A DNA stretch of 64,000 nucleotides, taken from assembly GCF_900079775.1 (NCBI RefSeq), contig NZ_LT556049.1:398810-462809 (forward strand), read 5' to 3'. Below, one piece after another: positions 27,567 through 39,899 of the stretch (the stretch's first letter is position 1; the number at the start of each line of letters is the position of its first letter). A model generated the notes under the pieces. The model did no database searches, was not told the DNA's origin, and was given only the letters and a program-made list of their open reading frames with translations. Source of the DNA: Leyella lascolaii. GTDB taxonomy: Bacteria > Bacteroidota > Bacteroidia > Bacteroidales > Bacteroidaceae. The translations under genes and the position numbers were made by a program.

Positions 27567-28943
27567 TCAGCGACGGGGACGCCTGTCTATCCTCTTCATC
27601 TTCAGAGGCTTTATCTTCACGTTCTTGAACCACACCTCGTTGCCGTGGTCCTGAAGCAGGATGTTGCCGCGCTTGTGGTTGCCGAAGTTCTTCCAGTTCT
27701 TGTACTTGCTGTATGCCACGAGTGCGTTCCACATCTGGTTGTCGCGCTCGTACTCCAGCAGTTTCACTCCGTTGAGCCAGTGCTCCACGTGCTTGCCTCT
27801 TACTATCACCATGGCTGTGTTGAAGCTGTTGATGTCGAAAGGCTTCTTTTCCGGAGCAGGTATGAGGTCGTAGAGCGAGCCGAGCTTGCGGTTGCCTTTC
27901 ACTCCGAGCTTGGCGTCCGGGTGGCGCAGGTCGTCGAGAATCTGGAACTCGCAGCCTATGGCAGAGCCCTCGCCTTTGTTGGCTTCCGGGTCCACGAAGT
28001 ATTTTATGCCGCTGTTTGCGCCCTCTGTTATCTTGAAGTCTACGGTAAGTATGAAGCTGTCGTACGTGTCGGTGGTGACGATGTCACCTCCGTTTGACGA
28101 CTCTCCACCGTCGGCAGCCAGCACCTTGAGCACTCCATCCTCTATCTTCCATCCTTTGTCGGGGAATGCGTCGAGTTTGGCTCCGCGCCATCCGTTGGTT
28201 GTCTTGCCGTCCCACAGCAGCTTCCAGCCAGCCTTCTCCTCCTGTGGCGACAGGGTGTTGTCTATGCAGTTGGCTTGCGGGGTGCGGTCTTCGGGTGTGA
28301 GATATTTCTCCACGTCCTCCGTGCATATGCGTATGTCGCGCCATGCCACGGTCTTGCCCTCGTCCGCCTTGTTGTCTATGGCGTGCACCTGCAGTGCTAT
28401 GATGCCGCTCAGAGTCTTGTCGTCCCACAGGTTGGCGCACGGAATGTCGTTCACCCATGTGCGTATGCTGTTGCCGTAAGCCTCTATGCGTGCCTTGTTC
28501 CACTGTCCGTTCTTGAATGCCTTTCTGGCTTTCGGATTCTTTGTGAGCGGATAGAGCCATCCTCGGCGCGCCTCGTCGTAGATGCCGCCCGTCCATGCTC
28601 TCTGCGACGGGTCTATCTCGAACTGATAGCCGTGCACACGTCCGTCCTTATACGACTTGACGCTTTCGCTGCGCAGCTGCACTCCTGAGTTGAGCCCGTC
28701 GGTTATTCTGAACTGGAACTCAAGGATGAAGTCGCCGTACTGTTTCTTCGTGCACAGGAAGGAGTTGGGCGTGTTCATCTTAGTATATCCCACTATCGCG
28801 CCGTCCTCCACCTTATATTGCGCCTTTCCGTTCTTCTGTGTCCATCCGCTGAGACTCTTTCCGTTGAACAGCGGTTTCCATTCCTGTGCCGTCGCCGGCA
28901 GCAAGAGCAGTGCGGCGAAGGCTGTCATTATCTGTTTTTTCAT
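27567..28943 (-). CDS. Tandem DUF1080 protein (3-keto-glycoside hydrolase/lyase type)
   Basis: A secreted 458-residue protein with a signal peptide (1-19) and two DUF1080 (3-keto-disaccharide hydrolase) jelly-roll domains. They run from about 21-205 ([19 protein letters not shown]) and 235-445 ([17 protein letters not shown]). Members act on glycosides whose C3 hydroxyl has been oxidised to a ketone and cleave the glycosidic bond. The gene lies 115 bases downstream of a Gfo/Idh/MocA oxidoreductase gene, the enzyme type that makes or reduces such keto groups. The pair therefore probably forms a short keto-glycoside pathway in the periplasm. Both genes are GC-rich, unlike the neighbouring PUL. 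Confidence 0.88.
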   Translation of the reverse strand: MKKQIMTAFAALLLLPATAQEWKPLFNGKSLSGWTQKNGKAQYKVEDGAIVGYTKMNTPNSFLCTKKQYGDFILEFQFRITDGLNSGVQLRSESVKSYKDGRVHGYQFEIDPSQRAWTGGIYDEARRGWLYPLTKNPKARKAFKNGQWNKARIEAYGNSIRTWVNDIPCANLWDDKTLSGIIALQVHAIDNKADEGKTVAWRDIRICTEDVEKYLTPEDRTPQANCIDNTLSPQEEKAGWKLLWDGKTTNGWRGAKLDAFPDKGWKIEDGVLKVLAADGGESSNGGDIVTTDTYDSFILTVDFKITEGANSGIKYFVDPEANKGEGSAIGCEFQILDDLRHPDAKLGVKGNRKLGSLYDLIPAPEKKPFDINSFNTAMVIVRGKHVEHWLNGVKLLEYERDNQMWNALVAYSKYKNWKNFGNHKRGNILLQDHGNEVWFKNVKIKPLKMKRIDRRPRR

Positions 28944-29058
28944 TTTCGTTGTAGGTTTATAATCTGTTCTCCTCCGTAATGCCGTCGGAGTTGTTTTATG
29001 TTATATTGTGTACTGCACACACGGATGCGTCAGCACAATGGTGTGTGTGCGTCGTGCC

Positions 29059-30483
29059 TTACACCTTGTACAGGAATTCCCATCCCTTGCGCGGCGGCAT
29101 GCCCGAGAGCAGCGCGTTGGCGAAGGTGTTGTTGGTGAACTGTTTTGTGCGCGGGTCGAAGAAGAGCTGCGCGTTCAGTCTCTGTGCTATCACGCCGAGG
29201 CAGAACACCTGGCTGAGCACTCCGTTTATCTCGAACGGCGAGCGGGTCTTCTCGGTTCCCTGACAGGCGCGGAGGAAGTTCACGTAGTGGTTGGACGGGC
29301 TCTTCGGCACCTCGGGCAGTTTGCTCTTCATCTCCTCAGCCTTATCGCCTATGATGGACAGAGTGCTTCCGTGGCTGCTGCCCTTGAATATGAGGTCGCG
29401 GCTGTATATTATCTTGCCCGGGTTGAGGTTTGCCACCGGAGTGTCGCCCTGGTTGCTTGCGGGGATGTCGGGGTTGTATTCCGATTTGCCGTAGCCTTCG
29501 GGCAGTTTCGGCAGATTGTCTATTCCGTCATACCATGTCACATCGCACGGCGGCATGTTGCCTCTTGCTCCGAAGCGGAAAAGTATGGTTGAGGAATATG
29601 GATAGAAGAAGTCGTTGTGGCCTTTCTCGTATGTGAGCGACACCTCATAAGGCAGTCCGAGGTCGAGAAACTCGTGCGCCGTGTCGAGGATGTGCGCTCC
29701 CCAGTCGCCCAGCGCGCCCATGCCGAACTCATACCAGCTGCGCCAGTCGCCCTGATGGAACTTTGCTGAGAAGTCACGCCACGGACACACGCCGAGCCAC
29801 ACGTCCCAGTTCATGCCGTCGGGCAGGGCGTCTCCTGACGGCAGACGGTACATCTTGGAGTCGTAGCTGTGCCAGCGGCGCGGGTTGTTCATATGGGCTG
29901 TGATTGCCGTGACATCCTTGATGATGCCTGCTTCCTTCCATGCCTTGAACTGGAAGTAGTTTGCTTCGGAGTGACCCTGGTTGCCCACCTGTGTCACAAC
30001 CTTCGGGCACGAGCGCGCTTTCTGCATGAGCAGCTCCGCCTCAATGAACGTGCGTGTCATCGGTTTCTCAAGATAAATGTGCTTGCCATACTCAAGCGCC
30101 ATCATCGCGATGGGGAAATGACTGTGGTCCGGAGTAGAAGCCACCACGGCGTCGAAGTTCTGGCTGTACTTCTCGAACATCTCGCGGAAGTCGGTGAACA
30201 GTTTCGCCTTCGGATACTTGCTCTGTACCTTCTGTGTCTGTTTGCCTTTAAGGTCCACATCACACAGTGCCGTCACCTCTATCATACCCGTGCGCTCGAA
30301 CTCTGCCACGTTCTGCTCACCACGGTTTCCGATGCCGATAAAGGCTATCTTCACCTTGTCGCCGCCGGTGTTCTTAGTCTTGTTTGCACCTGCCGGCCCT
30401 GCAGCCAGCGAACCGAGTGGCGCCAGTCCCAAGCCTGCCGCAGCCACTCCCATCTGTTTGAGAAAGTCTCTTCGTGTAGTCAT
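29059..30483 (-). CDS. Gfo/Idh/MocA-family oxidoreductase with Tat signal
   Basis: An NAD(P)-dependent sugar oxidoreductase of 474 residues. The N-terminus TTRRDFLKQMG carries a twin-arginine signal, so it is exported folded with its cofactor. A Rossmann domain follows (VKIAFIGIGNRGEQN near residue 43), then VASTPDHSHFPI and the EKP motif IYLEKPMTRT typical of the family. The C-terminal alpha/beta domain covers about 185-470. It is the first gene of an operon with the tandem DUF1080 gene. The expected job is oxidation or reduction of a sugar at C3 in the periplasm, inferred from this pairing. Its leader holds five tandem copies of a 66-bp hairpin. Confidence 0.9.
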   Translation of the reverse strand: MTTRRDFLKQMGVAAAGLGLAPLGSLAAGPAGANKTKNTGGDKVKIAFIGIGNRGEQNVAEFERTGMIEVTALCDVDLKGKQTQKVQSKYPKAKLFTDFREMFEKYSQNFDAVVASTPDHSHFPIAMMALEYGKHIYLEKPMTRTFIEAELLMQKARSCPKVVTQVGNQGHSEANYFQFKAWKEAGIIKDVTAITAHMNNPRRWHSYDSKMYRLPSGDALPDGMNWDVWLGVCPWRDFSAKFHQGDWRSWYEFGMGALGDWGAHILDTAHEFLDLGLPYEVSLTYEKGHNDFFYPYSSTILFRFGARGNMPPCDVTWYDGIDNLPKLPEGYGKSEYNPDIPASNQGDTPVANLNPGKIIYSRDLIFKGSSHGSTLSIIGDKAEEMKSKLPEVPKSPSNHYVNFLRACQGTEKTRSPFEINGVLSQVFCLGVIAQRLNAQLFFDPRTKQFTNNTFANALLSGMPPRKGWEFLYKV

Positions 30484-30747
30484 TACCTTATCAGGTTTTT
30501 ATTATTATTACTGTTGTTATGTCGTTTATGTCGTATAACACCCTGCCGTGAGTGCTCCGGTTTAGGTTTTGCGGGCATCACCATTAGCTTGATACATATT
30601 TCCGTGTACGTGCACGGAAGCTTTCCAATATAAAAAAGTGCCGTTTCTGACCCTTTTAAAGTTTTGTTCTGAAGAAACGGCAGATTCACCGCCGCACTCC
30701 GGACACACGTTGCTGTCCGCACAGAACGCTCCTCAATATGTAGCAAA

Positions 30748-31082
30748 GATGGTGCAATCGGGCGGAAAGAAAACCTGTTTTCAATTTCCCGAGCGCAGCC
30801 CGTCTTATTGAAAGATGGTGCAAGCGAGCGGAAAGAAAACCTGTTTTCGGTTTCCCGAGCGCAGCCCGTCTTATTGAAAGATGGTGCAATCGGGCGTAAA
30901 GAAAACCTGTTTTCGATTTCCCGAGCGCAGCCCGCCTTATTAAAAGATGGTGCAAGCGAGCGGAAAGAAAACCTGTTTTCGATTTCCCGAGCGCAGCCCG
31001 TCTTATTAAAAGATGGTGCAATCGGGCGTAAAGAAAACTCGTTTTCAATTTCCCGGGCGCAGCATCATTTTGTGCAAAGATA
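30748..31082 (-). repeat. Five tandem 66-bp hairpin units behind a promoter box (leader of the oxidoreductase operon)
   Basis: Units start at 30748, 30814, 30880, 30946 and 31012, each 66 bases, differing at a few positions. Read on the minus strand, each unit has GGGCTGCGCTCGGGAAA, a GAAAACAGGTTTTC-type stem, then TTTCCGCTCG and GCACCATCTTT. A TATCTTTG box at 31075-31082 precedes the first unit in the direction of transcription. The array ends 264 bases before the ATG of the oxidoreductase. Since 66 is divisible by 3, both strands stay open for over 100 codons, giving false frames. Confidence 0.85.
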
Positions 31083-31099
31083 GTTATTTCTGATAATAA

Positions 31100-32185
31100 G
31101 ATGTATCATAAATCATATCAATGTTTACGTTTTTTTATTTTTTTTACATTTCTGTCTGCGATAAACCCTAACGCATCAGAATGCCGGTTGTGCGTTTAAG
31201 GCTTATTGCCGGTTCCTCATCCTTCTCCCTCACTGCCGCCGTCATCTTGCCTTCCGCTTCTTTTCAGACGCAGCCATCCACATCTCAGATAAAGCTGAAC
31301 ACAATCCGGCAGACAGCAGCACGGTATAAGAATGGAACTATGATGACCTGTTCTCGGTAAGGAGTAATATTAAGCAGCTGTTCAAAATCAACCTGTTATT
31401 ATATGATTACTCATATGTTGTATATATATTTGCCATCATCCTGTGCTGCCGTTCAGGTCTTCATTCCAATGTCTCATCGGTAGTTTAGCCCGCCACACAC
31501 CCTCTTCATACTTTGACATGCGCCTGTTGTTTGACTGCGCCATATGGTGGAGCGGAGACGAACTTGCGTAGAGCGTCAACTCGCTGAGAATAGCCTACAG
31601 CCGGACAGAAGACCCTCCGCCTCCGTATGGACGAATTTTGGGACGTTTGCGCAATGTGTTGAGTATCAACGTGGTGCGTTTATGGCGGTCTCGATGGGCT
31701 TTCTCCGGTGTGCGGAAAAGGCTTTTCCATGGTGCGGGAAAGCCCGTATGGGAGCACGGAAAAGTACGTTCGGGCATGCTGAAAGAGCTTTTCCGCGATA
31801 AGTTAATGCCGAAGAAGGATAACGGACATTATGAGAAAGCCAGGTAAAAGAACTGGAGGGGTTATATTGCGATGTAGGTTGTGGCATAGAATGCAGGGTA
31901 AGACGGTGTGGCGGATGACTGGAACGGAAGAAGGGGACAGCCTGCACGCGCGTCGCGTTTCTGTTTTGCGGAAAAGCGGTGTAAAAATTTTTTACTTCCG
32001 GTATTTCGTCATCATGCGGTTCTGCGGCACCGCGCACCGTTGCAGACTGCTTATCACGAACAGGTCATTGTACTCCTGTCCGGGATGAAGGAGCGTTTTT
32101 CTCGTATCCGAAAGCAAACGCTTCCTCCCTCCGGCATCATGGATTATGTATGTCTTATGTTTTCTTCTGCCCCGAATAGGTATTG
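31100..32185. repeat. Gene-free region with degenerate repeats
   Basis: No supported gene. 31373-31530 resembles, in inverted form, part of 53510-53710 and 47570-47770. At about 31575-31610 a motif GCGTCAACTCGCTGAGAAT starts a composite repeat. It is followed by five degenerate 22-bp units (about 31687-31796, such as TGTGCGGAAAAGGCTTTTCC) and by GTAAAAATTTTTTAC at 31981-31995. Frames here (for example 31544-31801) repeat AEKAFP-like peptides out of phase and are not convincing proteins. Confidence 0.7.
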
Positions 32186-32314
32186 TTACTTTCTTGGTTT
32201 AGGGGGTGGAGGGGTGGTAACTGCTGACGGCATTTGTCCCTGAATCTTCTTAACATCATCGCCAGTACTAATATGTATTGTGTCTGGCGAATAACTTCTA
32301 TTATTGCTGCTCAT
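32186..32314 (-). CDS. Small proline-tailed protein overlapping the membrane protein gene
   Basis: A 42-residue frame, MSSNNRSYSPDTIHISTG followed by DDVKKIQGQMPSAVTTP and a PPPPKPRK tail. Its ATG lies inside the last codons of the upstream membrane protein gene, with a 14-base overlap, so the two are probably translationally coupled. It has no signal peptide or membrane segment. The proline-rich basic tail could bind a partner or a membrane. No family recognised. The tight overlap and a start in the natural position at the end of a four-gene operon are the support for it being real. Confidence 0.5.
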   Translation of the reverse strand: MSSNNRSYSPDTIHISTGDDVKKIQGQMPSAVTTPPPPKPRK

Positions 32315-32822
32315 CTTGATTATAAATATTATAATAAACTTCTTTTATATATGTATCAACTTCTTTATCAACTTTATTTTGTAGCCATTTTGGAATCCAT
32401 CTGATTAACCTGTTTAGCTGTGATTGCTTCTTGCATTCGGTTTCTTTCAGAATGAAAAGCTCCATCATCACTTCATCATCTGTCTTTTGTTCCTTGTCAA
32501 GCTGGTAGAAAAAGACTTCCAGTTTGTTCAAGAACGAATTATAGTAGTCCATTATTCCATCAAGCTCACAGAGTTCTTTCTCCTGTTGTAAAATTTCAGG
32601 AAAGATTGCTTTTGCAAGAGATACTATAGCTATTGCCCCCAATGCATATACAGAGGCTTGGATGTTGAACGCGGAAGCAACAGTACCTATTGCAGCTGAT
32701 GCAGCAATAAATACCTGATAGAGACAGTTCATTTGCCGTTGAATACTGTTATAACGGCGAATGCATACCACATTTGCTTTTGCTTGCTTGAACTCTTCCC
32801 AAATCTTGTTACGCACTTCCAT
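32301..32822 (-). CDS. Two-helix membrane protein, SLATT-like, in a restriction-modification operon
   Basis: A 173-residue protein with a short N-terminal helix and two adjacent membrane segments, about 33-53 (YQVFIAASAAIGTVASAF) and 57-76 (VYALGAIAIVSLAKAIFP). A long cytosolic helical region follows (ELDGIMDYYNSFLNKLEVFFYQL) and an amphipathic C-terminus. This layout is that of SLATT-type two-helix proteins, which act as pore-forming effectors in nucleotide-signalled and other defence systems. The sequence match to SLATT is only by architecture. It starts 7 bases after the endonuclease stop and overlaps the next mini-gene. Confidence 0.7.
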   Translation of the reverse strand: MEVRNKIWEEFKQAKANVVCIRRYNSIQRQMNCLYQVFIAASAAIGTVASAFNIQASVYALGAIAIVSLAKAIFPEILQQEKELCELDGIMDYYNSFLNKLEVFFYQLDKEQKTDDEVMMELFILKETECKKQSQLNRLIRWIPKWLQNKVDKEVDTYIKEVYYNIYNQDEQQ

Positions 32823-32829
32823 GTGTTAG

Positions 32830-33576
32830 TTAGCCTTCTGAGCTCTCTTTTATATACTTACTTTTGATATCGTTCCACCGAGGAATGTTCAAGTTTTTAC
32901 CATAGTACGCTTTATAAGCTTTGCAAACTTTCTCATTCCAATGCTCAGCAATGGTACTGCGAGTATCATGGTAACGATATATAGTCTCTTCGAGGGCTGC
33001 AAGGAAGTCTTCAAGTGATTCAAACGACGGAAATTCTGGATTTTCTGAATACCATGTCGAGGGGCGAATGTTCACTATGACTTTATTCTTGTATTGCACT
33101 TTGACAGGCCATACTCCGCTTGTTGAACATATTTCCCAAAGGTTTTTCATCCAGAATTTCTCTATTGTAACGATTCCGTCCTCGCTCTTGTACTTGATGA
33201 GCAGGTGTTTGGAGTGGAGTTTCCAGGGCTTGTCTATAATGAGATTGATAAAGCTGCGGAAAGCCGCCACGTCGAAGTTTGGGCTGCCTGTGAATGATTT
33301 GATTTCAAGCCAATCACTGTTGAGGTCATCGGGATTGAGCCAGAAGTCGGGCGATGATTGCTTCTCGTTGTGAATGTGTGTAATGCCCTTTGAGGTCATC
33401 CACTTGTCGAGCCATTCTTCAAGAATGTTGCCTACAACATTGTTCTGCTCAACCGTTATCTCATAGTCTTTCAGTTTGAACTTAATAGCTCCCTGTGCGC
33501 CCTCAAAGCCGAAGTCTTCTTGTAGGGCTTTGTAAAGTATGTCTGCTGGATTCATATCGTCAAAAACGAAAAACAT
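32830..33576 (-). CDS. NgoBV-family type II restriction endonuclease
   Basis: A 248-residue endonuclease resembling the NgoBV/NlaIV group, which cuts GGNNCC. The PD-(D/E)xK core is visible: SPDFWL near residue 75 and, after a loop, SDWLEIKSF with the catalytic Glu-x-Lys near residue 93. Full length. The start gives MFFVFDDMNPADIL; the second Met (MNPAD) is an alternative. It lies 15 bases behind its cognate cytosine methyltransferase, as expected for a coupled system in which methylase is made first. Confidence 0.85.
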   Translation of the reverse strand: MFFVFDDMNPADILYKALQEDFGFEGAQGAIKFKLKDYEITVEQNNVVGNILEEWLDKWMTSKGITHIHNEKQSSPDFWLNPDDLNSDWLEIKSFTGSPNFDVAAFRSFINLIIDKPWKLHSKHLLIKYKSEDGIVTIEKFWMKNLWEICSTSGVWPVKVQYKNKVIVNIRPSTWYSENPEFPSFESLEDFLAALEETIYRYHDTRSTIAEHWNEKVCKAYKAYYGKNLNIPRWNDIKSKYIKESSEG

Positions 33577-33591
33577 TTTATCACGTTAATT

Positions 33592-35247
33592 TTACTGTTT
33601 GCTAATTTCGTTAACAAGTCGCTCGGCCACGGCCTTTATTACAGGTACGACCACGGTATTGCCCAACAGGTCGTAGCCATCCCTTTCGGACATTCCTAGC
33701 ACATATTCCTCTGGATAGCCGAACAGCCGCAAACCCTCGCGCAGTGTAAGTCGGCGCAGCCCTCCGTTGTCACCCACATATAGTTTGTTCATATCCATTG
33801 CTACAAGCGTGGGAGCTACATCATTGGGATCTAGTATCTTGCTTATGTCAAAGCTCAGTTTGCCTGCTACGATATTGTAACCCTTTGACTTATTTTCATC
33901 CGCCACTCTTACGTTGTAGCTTACGCCACTTCCATTTTTTTTTGTGATGCGCTTCTTGGGATGTTCGTACACAAGATAACGTTTCTTCACAAGGCTTTCA
34001 AGTAGTGTGTCAAGGTCTTCACCTTGATAGAATGATGCGATCATTTCACGAGAAAGCGGCATCCCGTCCATCCAATCAATGCCCCATTGGCTAGCCCATT
34101 TCTTCTTTCGTCTCTCGGTGAGTATCTTGTCAAGCAGGGCGCGTTCCGTCTCTGTGGTTTCGCCTTTGATGCCAATGTCCCAGCTATGTATGTTGTCGCA
34201 GCCACCGCGTTTATCTTTAATGGATTTTCCATAGAGTTCATCCAAGGAAAATCTTTTGAGTAGCAGCTTTGCAATTTGGTTATCTGATACTGGTTTGCCC
34301 TGCTCCAGCACGTCACCCACTTTTGCTTTTCTAACGGGGAAACCATCTAGCGACACCTCGTTGCCGAATGTTCCCACAATGTATATTCTTCGTCTTGCTT
34401 GCGCCACCCCGAAGTCTGACGCATCCAGCACTCTGTGGCTGACTTTGTAACCAAGGCTTCGAAGTGTGTCGAGGATGATGTGTAACGTGCGACCTCCATC
34501 GTGGTTTACCAAGCCCTCCACATTTTCGAGGAAGAATCCTTTTGGGCGTTTCTCCTTCAAAATGCGAGCCACCTCGAAAAACAGCGTTCCGCGTGTCTCG
34601 TCGGCAAAGCCCTTTCTTACCCCCGCTGCCGAGAATGCCTGACACGGGAAGCCTGCACAGAGAATATCAAAATGGTCTGGGATGTATCGTTTGGTCGATT
34701 CTTTCGTGATGTCGCCAAATGGCATTTCTCCGTAGTTCGCAATATAGGCTTGCTGTGCCGCAGCTTTGAACTCAGATGAATAAACGCACTTGCCGCCAAG
34801 TTGCTGCATAGCGATGCGGAAACCTCCCATGCCGGCGAAGAGGTCTATGAAGGTGAACTTAGGATTTTCGGGCGCAGGAAAAGGAATATTAAAGAAGTCA
34901 TCGAACAGATTATATTGCAAAGGCGATTCTGCAACCTTCCATATTTCCTCGTCGGATAAGCCATCTACCATCTCTTGATGGAACTGCTTGTGCGAGATAA
35001 ATTCACGGATAGCTGTAACTATTTCCTTTCTCTCTTTCTCGCATGTTTCCTTCTGATGATTGTGCAGATAGAGGCTCATCACCGCCATCAGGTCTTCATA
35101 CGATGTCTCTCCGTATATTTTTATGTTATTCTTACTGTCTATTTCCTCAGGGAAATCAGTCAGTTTTAAATCTTTCAGTTGTTTCTTGGTCATTGCTTCT
35201 AAAATAACCTGATATCCGCACCACAGCAGTCCTTGAAGTTTCAACAT
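33592..35247 (-). CDS. C5 cytosine-specific DNA methyltransferase of the NgoBV-like system
   Basis: Protects host DNA from the partner endonuclease by methylating the same site. All main C5 motifs are present: DLFAGMGGFR (I), AGFPCQAFSAAG (IV, catalytic Cys near residue 200), FFLENVEGL (VI), QARRRIYIVG (VIII), a target recognition domain (about 335-470) and DLLGNTVVVPV (X). A 120-residue N-terminal extension of mostly helical character precedes motif I, longer than in typical members. Start is uncertain: ATG at 35247 is used here; ATG at 35193 (MTKKQLKDL) or TTG at 35259 are possible. First gene of a four-gene operon on the minus strand. Confidence 0.92.
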   Translation of the reverse strand: MLKLQGLLWCGYQVILEAMTKKQLKDLKLTDFPEEIDSKNNIKIYGETSYEDLMAVMSLYLHNHQKETCEKERKEIVTAIREFISHKQFHQEMVDGLSDEEIWKVAESPLQYNLFDDFFNIPFPAPENPKFTFIDLFAGMGGFRIAMQQLGGKCVYSSEFKAAAQQAYIANYGEMPFGDITKESTKRYIPDHFDILCAGFPCQAFSAAGVRKGFADETRGTLFFEVARILKEKRPKGFFLENVEGLVNHDGGRTLHIILDTLRSLGYKVSHRVLDASDFGVAQARRRIYIVGTFGNEVSLDGFPVRKAKVGDVLEQGKPVSDNQIAKLLLKRFSLDELYGKSIKDKRGGCDNIHSWDIGIKGETTETERALLDKILTERRKKKWASQWGIDWMDGMPLSREMIASFYQGEDLDTLLESLVKKRYLVYEHPKKRITKKNGSGVSYNVRVADENKSKGYNIVAGKLSFDISKILDPNDVAPTLVAMDMNKLYVGDNGGLRRLTLREGLRLFGYPEEYVLGMSERDGYDLLGNTVVVPVIKAVAERLVNEISKQ

Positions 35248-35259
35248 TCTTGACAACAA

Positions 35260-35829
35260 AAAATTGCCCGTAATTTAGCCTTGTCTAAAGAATTATTGGT
35301 GGCGCAAAAATATATCAGCAATTCATCGACACGGCATGGCAAAAATACAAATAAAATCTGAGAGACAGACAACTGTCTCTGGAATTTTATACGTATATCT
35401 CAATTTGTAGGGTGTTTTTAGTAGTATTTAGCCAGTGGATTAAATTGTAAGTGGTTTTCCACTATATTTTTCAAGTTGGTTTTGTACTTTTGCATGCACA
35501 ATCCGAAGCGTAGAGGAGTACAGCTGTTGAGCTATTCCTTGTTGTATCGGTTGTACCTGGTGTTTTCTTCAACCCATCTGCCTTGTCATTATAACATCAA
35601 TCTTTTTGTCTAAAAAGAATCAGTACAACCGTTATAACCACAACAGCTTAATGCTTTTCTTCATAAATGCGTATCGCATCGTCCATTTATACCTAATTAT
35701 AGGTGTGTACCTGTTGTATTCTTCGGTTTAGGTTTCCCATTTGAGAGAAATTTTACCTATATTTTGCGATTATATGTATATTGTGTCTGTTTGTACCTTT
35801 GCACCACGAAAAATACACAACATATCAGT
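35260..35829. other. Gene-free AT-rich region with imperfect inverted and direct repeats
   Basis: The stretch separates two divergent operons. CAGCTGTTG...CGGTTGTACC (35512-35560) is echoed in inverted form by GTACAACCG...CACAACAGC (35612-35648). GTACCTGGTGTTTTCTTC (about 35555) is echoed directly by GTACCTGTTGTATTCTTC (about 35707). Boxes TACTTTTG (35485-35492) and TACCTTTG (35794-35801) face right. These may be operators for an iron-responsive or other regulator of the xus-like genes. No gene seen. Confidence 0.45.
35794..35801 (+). promoter_or_regulatory. -7 promoter box of the xus-like locus
   Basis: TACCTTTG, 28 bases upstream of the ATG at 35830. It indicates that ATG rather than the upstream one at 35764. 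Confidence 0.55.
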
Positions 35830-38654
<2,825 letters not shown>

Positions 38655-38672
38655 ATCATATTCATCAGAAAA

Positions 38673-38726
38673 AATCAAGCCGGTCGGACTGCCGTATGTC
38701 AACGTCCTGTCAGGTCCGGCTTGATT
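38673..38726. terminator. Intergenic hairpin between xusB-like and xusC-like remnants
   Basis: AATCAAGCCGG at 38673-38683 pairs perfectly with CCGGCTTGATT at 38716-38726. No strong T run follows, so it may be a processing or attenuation hairpin rather than a terminator. Confidence 0.45.
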
Positions 38727-38749
38727 CATCATCAACGGACACATAGCTT

Positions 38750-39877
38750 ATGAGAAAATACGCAAAGAAACTCCATCTGTGGCTGGCTCTCCCTTTCGGC
38801 GTCATCCTGACGCTGGTTTGCTTCTCGGGGGCTGTGCTCGCCTTCGAAAAGGAGTTCACGCAGTGGGCTTATGCCGGACTCTATCAGGTGGAAACTGTGG
38901 GAAAGGACAGACTGCCGGCAGGCGACATCGCGGCTAAAGTGGCGTCTTCCCTCCCGGACGACGTAAGGGTGACGGGCATCACTATATACTCCGATCCTGC
39001 CCGTACTTATCAGGTCAACTTGTCAAAGCCTCATCATGCGTCGGTGTTTGTTGACCCATACACAGGTGAGGTGAAGGGGTCTTACAGGCGCATCCCATTC
39101 TTCCTCACCATGTTCAAGCTTCACCGATGGCTGCTGGGAAGCCGTCCTGCCGACGGAGGCGTCTTTTGGGGAAGGGTTGTCGTGGGGACGAGTGCGCTCG
39201 CCTTTGTCTTTGTCATCCTTTCGGGCATCGTAATGTGGTTGCCACGTTCGAAGAAAGCGTTGGTCAACAGTCTGAAGGTCAATTGCTCACACGGGCTCCG
39301 CCGCTTCTGTCACAGCTTTCATGTGGCTGTCGGGGCGTACACCTGTCTGCTGCTGCTCTGCATGGCTCTCACCGGACTCACATGGTCGTTCGACTAGTAT
39401 CGCAGCGGTTTTTATGCTGTGTTCGGGGCTGGCGGACAGCAAGGCGGTCACAGACATTCACCTTCGGAAGAACGGCATAGAGGACACCACCGCAACAACG
39501 GAACGGAGACATATGCCGTCTGGCAGACGGTATATAAGGAACTGGCGGCACGTAATCCTGAATACAGTCAAGTCACTGTCAATGCCGACAATACGGCAAC
39601 GGTACAGCTCCGTCGGTTCGGCAACACCATGGGCGGCGACCGTTATGAGTTCGAGCCGTCCGCAGGCAGGTTGACGTCGTTCACGCCTTATGCCGACCTG
39701 CCGTCCTCAGCGAAGATAAGAGGACAGATATATTCCTTGCACACCGGCACCTGGGGAGGATGGCTCACGCGCATACTCTATTTTCTTGCAGCCCTGCTTG
39801 CCTCCGCGCTCCCTGTCACAGGATATTATCTGTGGTTCCGCCGCGTTTTCCCAAAGAAGAGGGTCTCTGAGACTTAA
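38750..39877 (+). pseudogene. PepSY-domain inner-membrane protein (xusC-like) with a nonsense codon
   Basis: A PepSY-associated membrane protein, probably a ferric-siderophore reductase. MRKYAKKLHLWLALPFGVIL opens the first helix; further helices are near residues 140-165, 190-215 and 335-360. A single TAG at 39395-39397 interrupts WSFD/YRSGFY, where a Trp codon (TGG) is likely to have stood. The rest of the frame, to 39877, is intact and in phase. Thus this gene has one disabling substitution, while its two upstream partners are more decayed. Confidence 0.85.
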
Positions 39878-39899
39878 GCACGCTCCGCTTATTGGCACA

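Noticed and set aside
30686..31083. Open frames on both strands through the 66-bp repeats (repetitive proteins)
   Set aside because: The frames exist only because 66 is a multiple of 3; both strands are open and the sequence is explained by RNA hairpins.
31544..31801. Possible small protein with AEKAFP repeats
   Set aside because: The 22-bp repeat changes phase each unit, and the same array at other loci gives stop codons in this frame.
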